Source: a bacterium (lineage in GTDB: Bacteria > Armatimonadota > HRBIN16). Taken from it: a stretch of 19,239 bases of DNA. Shown here in pieces: positions 14,965 through 19,239 of the stretch; position 1 is the first letter of the stretch, and each line of letters starts with the position of its first letter. Below the pieces are notes generated by a model, which was not told the DNA's origin, did no database searches, and worked only from the letters and a program-made list of their open reading frames with translations. The stretch spans positions 1 through 19,239 of the forward strand of contig JANWXG010000019.1 of the NCBI GenBank assembly GCA_025057335.1, in the 5' to 3' direction. Both the position numbers and the translations under genes were made by a program.

Positions 14965-17655
14965 CTACGGTCGGAGAGTAATCTCCACTTCCGCTTCGCC
15001 TTGTATCTGCAGAATCAGGTTGCCCCCCTCTGGCAGGTACTGGTGCGGGCTACGGAGCGGGACAGGCTGACCATTGACCTTCACCTGCGGCGGCATACTA
15101 CACCCGTTGACCAGCACGAAGCACGGTCTCTCTGACCAGCACCGCACGCGAAATCGGCAAAGCCCCTTTCGGTCGGCGAGCACAGTGATGGCACCTGCCG
15201 CGTGCACGATCAAACCACTCTGGCGCAGCACTTGGTAGTCGTATATCGCGGGCAGACCGTATAGCCGAATGGCATTTGCCTGCACTGTACCTGGGTTGAT
15301 AGCGGGACCGTCGCTGCGCTGCTCGCGCAGGTGGTAGAAGTCGGGCAGCAAGCCCTGGCGGTCGCGGTCGTCCTGCTTCCAGGTATGCTGGATACCCGCT
15401 GCTGTGATGCCGTCGGCAATCCGTTTCCAGTGAGCTCTCGGCTCCAGCCGCGCCAGCCAATAGAGCGCGTCCGCATAGACGAGACCGCACCATTGCACGG
15501 GCAGCCCAAACCAGACAGGCATCGTCCATCCTGTTGCCCCTAGCACGGGAATGGTACTGTACGGCCCGACAGGTTGACCTGTAGGGTTGATGAGATAGGG
15601 AAACGGCACACCTGTCCACGCCCAGTAGCGCGCCCGCCGCAGAAATTCAGGATTGCCTGTGAGCTCATAGCCCAGCACGTACGCCCTCACGATGTGCGCG
15701 GAAGCGAGGATGTCTGGCGTGTGCAGGGGTACCTCCCAGGTTTGCGCCCCGCGCGGCACGGTGTTGTCGAAACGGCGAAACTGCTCCAGCCGACGGATGC
15801 CCTCCGCAATCAGCTGCTTATCGCCTGAGTAGATAGCCATCTCCAGCAGGCGCACGAGCACTGCAGCGGTCAGCCCGTTGGCGGTGCGCTCCCAGTGAGT
15901 ACGGGCGTAGTCGGGAGAGCCGGGACGGGGTTCAAAGAGCACTGTGCCATCGGGCTGGAAGGAGCGTAGCGCCTCACGCGCAGCGTTACGCGCCGCCTGC
16001 ACGCTTTCCGCTACCCCGCCGTATATCAACGGCGCGACCGGGAACGCTACATGCGATACCCGGCTGAACAGATACTGCTCCTTCGGCACGACAGCGATGG
16101 CTTCTCTCGCTGCCTGCCGCAGTCGGCTAACGGTCTGAGCGTCGCGCAGGTGCGCGGCAATCCACTCCATCCATACGGCGGCGTCGGCGGCGGGTTGTGC
16201 TCCGAAGCCCGGCCATACGGCGTGGCGATACAGATTGCCCTCGCGGATTTTGGAGTCCAGCCACCCAGCAGCTGCCAGCCGCAGGTATGCCTGCGCGTCC
16301 AGCCCCGTATCTGGCACAGGCGGTAGCCCACGCAGGCGCACATACTGCTGCACTGCGGGGACGACGGTATCGCCCTCTCCCCCGATGAGGGTAGCGTCCA
16401 GCACCAGCGGCACATTCGCCTGCAACGTCTCGGGGAAGTAGGGCAGAAGGCTACCCTCCTCGCGGTTCTCGCCGTTGGAACCGGGGTAGAGCACACCCAT
16501 CACATGCCCGCCAGAACGAAAGATGCGGTCTGGCGAATCGAACAGCGCGCTGAAATAGGCCGCAGGTTGCCATATCAGCCCTACGTATCTCCCCTGCGCC
16601 TGCACTACCATGAGTGGAAGGGTGATTTTGAGTGTGTCAGGAACTTGACGCTGAGATGCAGGACCAACTACATCCGCTTCCGAGCTGCTCGGTTCGTTCT
16701 CCAGATACTCTAGACCGGCAAATAGTGCCTGCCCCTTCTCCTCCCCGAAGGAGCCTGCGCCCGGAAACAGCACCAGCAGCGGCAGGAAGTATACAGGTCG
16801 GTCGCGGTCTACGGTGACTACTGTGCGCACGTCGATGGCGTCCTTCTGGCGAGACGGGGAGAATACCTGCTCTATCTTCCACGCTGCACGGTCAGGGTCA
16901 GTGAAGGTATAGGTCAGGCGTAGCCTGTTCGGCTCTCGCGTTATCCTGCCTTCTCCGACTTCCGCGAGGGAGAGCCAGCGGGGGGTGCCGTCTGCCTCAT
17001 AGCAGACCTGCAGAGCGTTCCAGCCGTATGCCATCGGCTGCCCGTCCACCAGCACGCCGAACCCGCCAGGCTTCGCCTCGTACAGACGCAGCTCGACCCT
17101 GCCCGACTGGACTGCAGCTTCCCCACCCAGCTGCGTGGGAAGGATAGGCGGCAGCCAGCGAGGAGGTTGCGGAGTTACTCTGGGCGAGAAGCGTATGTAG
17201 GCGACGACACACTTGCCCGACGTGCCAGGCGGGTCGATGCGTATCCAGGCGCGCGGTCCCAGCGGCGGCAAGGGTATCCGCAACGTTATCCAATCGGTGG
17301 TCGCCACAGGGCGACGCACGGAACGTTCCTCCGCAGTGCCTTGACCTGCTCGTGCGTAGAAGATTTGCAGTGTTCCTGCCTGCTCGCTCCTGAGCCGTAT
17401 CTCCAGCCAGAGGGGGACATTTTCGGGAAAATCGCGCACAGGGCCGTGCGTGTAGGGGTCGTATCCGCTAATCTCGATGACCATTCCCTCTGGCGACGCA
17501 CTGAGGCGGGAGATGTGGTGTGTGGGCTGCCACTCCGCCACCGTCTCAGCACGAGTGAAATCGAAGGAGGGCAATGCCTGAGGAGACTGCGCTACACACG
17601 CGACGCACAGGAGCATGCCCATCACACACCACACTATTGCCGAACTACACTGCAT
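14965..17655 (-). CDS. Large secreted protein, probable six-hairpin glycosidase-like fold
   Basis: An 896-residue exported protein I cannot place in a named family. ATG 17655 has AGGAGG on the minus strand 11 nt upstream. A signal peptide (about 1-22) is followed by a beta-rich module (about 28-155; starts SFDFTRAETVAEW) resembling an accessory carbohydrate-binding domain. A second beta-rich region (about 170-420) follows, then a helical region (about 430-800) with repeated Trp/Tyr-rich amphipathic helices, such as REGNLYRHAVWPGFGAQPAA near 469 and QTWEVPLHTPDILASAHIVR near 638. A short beta domain ends it (about 800-896). A beta-sandwich before an alpha/alpha toroid is the plan of many glycoside hydrolases and polysaccharide lyases. 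Catalytic residues cannot be assigned; acidic candidates lie in the helical region. It stands alone, divergent from DUF4058. Carbohydrate degradation is an inference from architecture. Confidence 0.72.
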   Translation of the reverse strand: MQCSSAIVWCVMGMLLCVACVAQSPQALPSFDFTRAETVAEWQPTHHISRLSASPEGMVIEISGYDPYTHGPVRDFPENVPLWLEIRLRSEQAGTLQIFYARAGQGTAEERSVRRPVATTDWITLRIPLPPLGPRAWIRIDPPGTSGKCVVAYIRFSPRVTPQPPRWLPPILPTQLGGEAAVQSGRVELRLYEAKPGGFGVLVDGQPMAYGWNALQVCYEADGTPRWLSLAEVGEGRITREPNRLRLTYTFTDPDRAAWKIEQVFSPSRQKDAIDVRTVVTVDRDRPVYFLPLLVLFPGAGSFGEEKGQALFAGLEYLENEPSSSEADVVGPASQRQVPDTLKITLPLMVVQAQGRYVGLIWQPAAYFSALFDSPDRIFRSGGHVMGVLYPGSNGENREEGSLLPYFPETLQANVPLVLDATLIGGEGDTVVPAVQQYVRLRGLPPVPDTGLDAQAYLRLAAAGWLDSKIREGNLYRHAVWPGFGAQPAADAAVWMEWIAAHLRDAQTVSRLRQAAREAIAVVPKEQYLFSRVSHVAFPVAPLIYGGVAESVQAARNAAREALRSFQPDGTVLFEPRPGSPDYARTHWERTANGLTAAVLVRLLEMAIYSGDKQLIAEGIRRLEQFRRFDNTVPRGAQTWEVPLHTPDILASAHIVRAYVLGYELTGNPEFLRRARYWAWTGVPFPYLINPTGQPVGPYSTIPVLGATGWTMPVWFGLPVQWCGLVYADALYWLARLEPRAHWKRIADGITAAGIQHTWKQDDRDRQGLLPDFYHLREQRSDGPAINPGTVQANAIRLYGLPAIYDYQVLRQSGLIVHAAGAITVLADRKGLCRFRVRCWSERPCFVLVNGCSMPPQVKVNGQPVPLRSPHQYLPEGGNLILQIQGEAEVEITLRP

Positions 17656-17786
17656 CGTATCTGGTTCCTCCTACTAACAATAGAGTCTTCGCTTCCTGCA
17701 GGGAGAAGAGTCCTTAAAAGGCACGCAACAGAGCACTCGCGGCTTACCCCTCGATACTTGCCATGCGCTACTATCTCCTGCCGAGG
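17656..17786. other. Short divergent intergenic region
   Basis: It separates the large secreted protein from the DUF4058 gene. On the minus strand it holds the AGGAGG ribosome binding site of the secreted protein and a weak TATTGT as a possible -10, with no clear -35. I see nothing else here. Confidence 0.3.
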
Positions 17787-17792
17787 TATAAT
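17787..17792 (+). promoter_or_regulatory. Perfect TATAAT six bases before the DUF4058 start
   Basis: TATAAT is separated from ATG 17799 by only GGAAGT. A -10 element at this spacing would start transcription at or next to the A of the ATG, giving a leaderless mRNA, as described in Deinococcus and Actinobacteria. No good -35 is found at 16-18 bp; TTGCCA at 17758-17763 is 23 bp away. A weak GAGG (17783-17786) could instead serve as a distant ribosome binding site. Confidence 0.45.
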
Positions 17793-17798
17793 GGAAGT

Positions 17799-18617
17799 AT
17801 GAAGAACCCTTTCCCCGGCATGAACCCATATCTGGAGCGCTACTGGCGGGATGTACATGCTTCATTCATTGTGTACGCCCGTGAGGCGCTGCAGACCCAG
17901 CTTCCCCCGGGCATGGTTGCACGCATCGAGGAACGTGTGTACGTGGACGTGCCGCAGGATGGTATCCATCGCATCATCTATCCCGACGTGCACGTCTCCG
18001 AGCAGCGAGAGCCCTCTAGAGGCGGGGCGGCTACTGCGACCGCCGTGCTGGAGCAAGTGGCAACCCAGAGGTTCATCGTCGAACTGGAAGAAGAGCCCAT
18101 CGCTGAGACCTACATCGAGATTGTCGACTTGTCGGGTGGGAAGGTCATCACCATCATAGAGGTGCTCAGCGTGGCGAACAAATTGCCCGGGGAGGGACAG
18201 GAGGTCTACCTGCGCAAGCAGAGAGACGCGATAGAGGCGGGCGTGAATCTGGTGGAAGTAGACCTGCTGCGCACGGGGCAATGGGTGCTCAGCGTTCCGG
18301 TGGGCAAGATTCCGCCCGAACGCCGCACCCCGTACTTTGTGGTTGTGTTCCGCAGCGGACAGCCGAAGCGGCGAGAGATCTATCCCATCGCGCTCAACCA
18401 GAGGCTGCCGCAGGTTGCCATCCCCCTACGTCCTGAGGACCAGGACGTGATACTGGACCTGCAGGAAGTGCTCAACCGTTGCTACGAGGTGGGGCGATAC
18501 GACCAGTGGATAGACTACTCTCAAGACCCCGACCCTCCCTTGCCTCCCGAAGGGGCGCAGTGGCTGCAGCAGCTTCTGGTGGAGAAGGGAAAACGAAGCC
18601 AAAAGTCCGCACGATAG
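17799..18617 (+). CDS. DUF4058-family protein
   Basis: A soluble protein of 272 residues from ATG 17799. The N-terminus NPFPGMNPYLERYWRDVH (3-20) is the DUF4058 signature. The core has IIEVLSVANKLPGEGQEVYL (119-138) and LVEVDLLRTG (151-160), again typical, although most members I recall have SPxNK where this one has SVANK. The spacing of E121, K128 and E153/D155 recalls the EVLSP-type motif of Uma2-like PD-(D/E)XK proteins; that similarity is my inference, and no activity is established for DUF4058. The longer version from ATG 17763 would carry the TATAAT inside its coding sequence and lacks the family N-terminus, so the shorter start is preferred. It stands alone and ends in a hairpin region shared with the convergent PEP-CTERM gene. 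Confidence 0.88.
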   Translation: MKNPFPGMNPYLERYWRDVHASFIVYAREALQTQLPPGMVARIEERVYVDVPQDGIHRIIYPDVHVSEQREPSRGGAATATAVLEQVATQRFIVELEEEPIAETYIEIVDLSGGKVITIIEVLSVANKLPGEGQEVYLRKQRDAIEAGVNLVEVDLLRTGQWVLSVPVGKIPPERRTPYFVVVFRSGQPKRREIYPIALNQRLPQVAIPLRPEDQDVILDLQEVLNRCYEVGRYDQWIDYSQDPDPPLPPEGAQWLQQLLVEKGKRSQKSAR

Positions 18618-18714
18618 CCTGAAGTGTTTTCCATGTGGTATCGGGGCTTTTGAGAAGACCACAGGCTCACCAAAAGATATCCCCACGCATCCCAGGCAAG
18701 GTCTATCTACTGCT

Positions 18715-18744
18715 TTGCTCCCCTCTCGGCGGAGAGGGGAGCAA
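18715..18744. terminator. Bidirectional hairpin between convergent genes
   Basis: A perfect 13-bp stem (18715-18727 with 18732-18744) closes a GGCG loop. It lies 97 nt after the DUF4058 stop and 31 nt after the PEP-CTERM gene's stop on the other strand. No T run follows on either strand. Position and stem strength suggest a shared terminator or 3' stabiliser. Confidence 0.62.
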
Positions 18745-18775
18745 CACGTTCTATCGTTTGGTTGGGCGCACCGGT

Positions 18776-19239
18776 TTACCTGCGCAGCCGCCGCAATGCG
18801 ATGCCCGCTACCCCCAGGGTCAGCACGAGCAAGCTGGATGGCTCTGGTACGACCGCTACACCGTAGAACGCCATGTAGCTGGGCACCAGGTCGTCACTGA
18901 CGTGTCCATACAGGTCGCCGTCGGAAGCCACCTGCAACACGCGGGCGCGCGCTGCTGGGTCGTTCCATTGACTAACTATCCCAAAGTAGCGCACGGGATT
19001 GCCAAACTGGTTAACCTCATAGGCGTACACGTTGCCGTCCACCAGGTCCATGATGAAAGACAACCACACCTTGTCCACTCCAGCGAAGGTAGGCGTGTCG
19101 AGCCAGAATCCCTGCGTGACAACGCCTGCCCAGCCAGGCTGGCTCGGGCTGTAGCGAGGGGTCACCTCGTCCCAGAACCACACGTTGTCCGTCTGCCAGC
19201 CAATACGCGCGCGGTCAAAGTAGAAGTCGAAGCGGAAGA
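18776..19239 (-). CDS. PEP-CTERM surface protein, 5' end outside the window
   Basis: C-terminal 154 residues of a second exosortase-sorted protein; the frame is open to the window edge. The residues before the possible GTG at 19183 (FYFDRARIGWQTDN, directly preceding VWFWDEV) read as real protein, so that GTG is internal. The body is aromatic-rich and beta-like (for example YAYEVNQFGNPVRYFGIVSQ). The tail has VPEP, a hydrophobic helix LLVLTLGVAGIAL and ends RRLRR, a textbook PEP-CTERM. It has no clear sequence similarity to the other PEP-CTERM protein outside the tail. Function is unknown. Confidence 0.85.
   Translation of the reverse strand, partial: FRFDFYFDRARIGWQTDNVWFWDEVTPRYSPSQPGWAGVVTQGFWLDTPTFAGVDKVWLSFIMDLVDGNVYAYEVNQFGNPVRYFGIVSQWNDPAARARVLQVASDGDLYGHVSDDLVPSYMAFYGVAVVPEPSSLLVLTLGVAGIALRRLRR

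Overview
The window looks like chromosome of a moderately GC-rich, environmental diderm bacterium, most likely Armatimonadota. The strongest clues are a prepilin-like protein with an FTLIELL N-terminus, an FPVFAQAR-type stretch and an H-X9-DG C-terminus (DUF1559-like), two PEP-CTERM proteins, a DUF4058 protein, a DUF5693-CsaB gene pair and a large outer-membrane-type beta-barrel. The phylum is inferred from gene content; there is no rRNA here. I see no tRNA, rRNA, CRISPR array, transposase or phage gene.

Layout. 256-2610 (+) encodes a membrane methyl-accepting chemotaxis protein with a C-terminal zinc-binding CZB domain, followed by a strong hairpin. About 2778/2802-3788 (+) encodes a Gfo/Idh/MocA NAD(P)-dependent oxidoreductase. 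On the minus strand, 6555-5266 and 5262-3823 form a tight two-gene operon of membrane FHA proteins that share a zinc-ribbon plus FHA cassette. Divergent from it, 6791-12753 (+) is a compact operon: DUF5693 membrane protein, CsaB (ketal-pyruvyl transferase of cell-wall polymers; start overlaps the previous stop) and a 970-residue secreted beta-barrel. A PEP-CTERM protein (13626-12850, -) has a near-consensus promoter. After an AT-rich intergenic stretch comes the prepilin-like gene (14110-14859, +). A large secreted glycosidase-like protein (17655-14965, -) is divergent from a DUF4058 gene (17799-18617, +). The window ends in a second, truncated PEP-CTERM gene (19239-18776, -).

How the genes work together. 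Most of the window concerns the cell envelope and surface: wall-polymer pyruvylation, an outer-membrane barrel, exosortase-sorted proteins, a pilin-like protein, a secreted carbohydrate-active protein, a chemoreceptor and two membrane phosphopeptide readers. The parts best worth following up are the DUF5693-CsaB-barrel operon, which suggests an outer-membrane/wall-polymer tether, and the divergent FHA pair sharing its control region. At the regulatory scale I note a Fur-box-like 19-mer in an AT-rich island, a probable leaderless start for DUF4058, a hairpin between the ribosome binding site and start of the oxidoreductase, and intergenic terminator-like hairpins that lack U-tracts.
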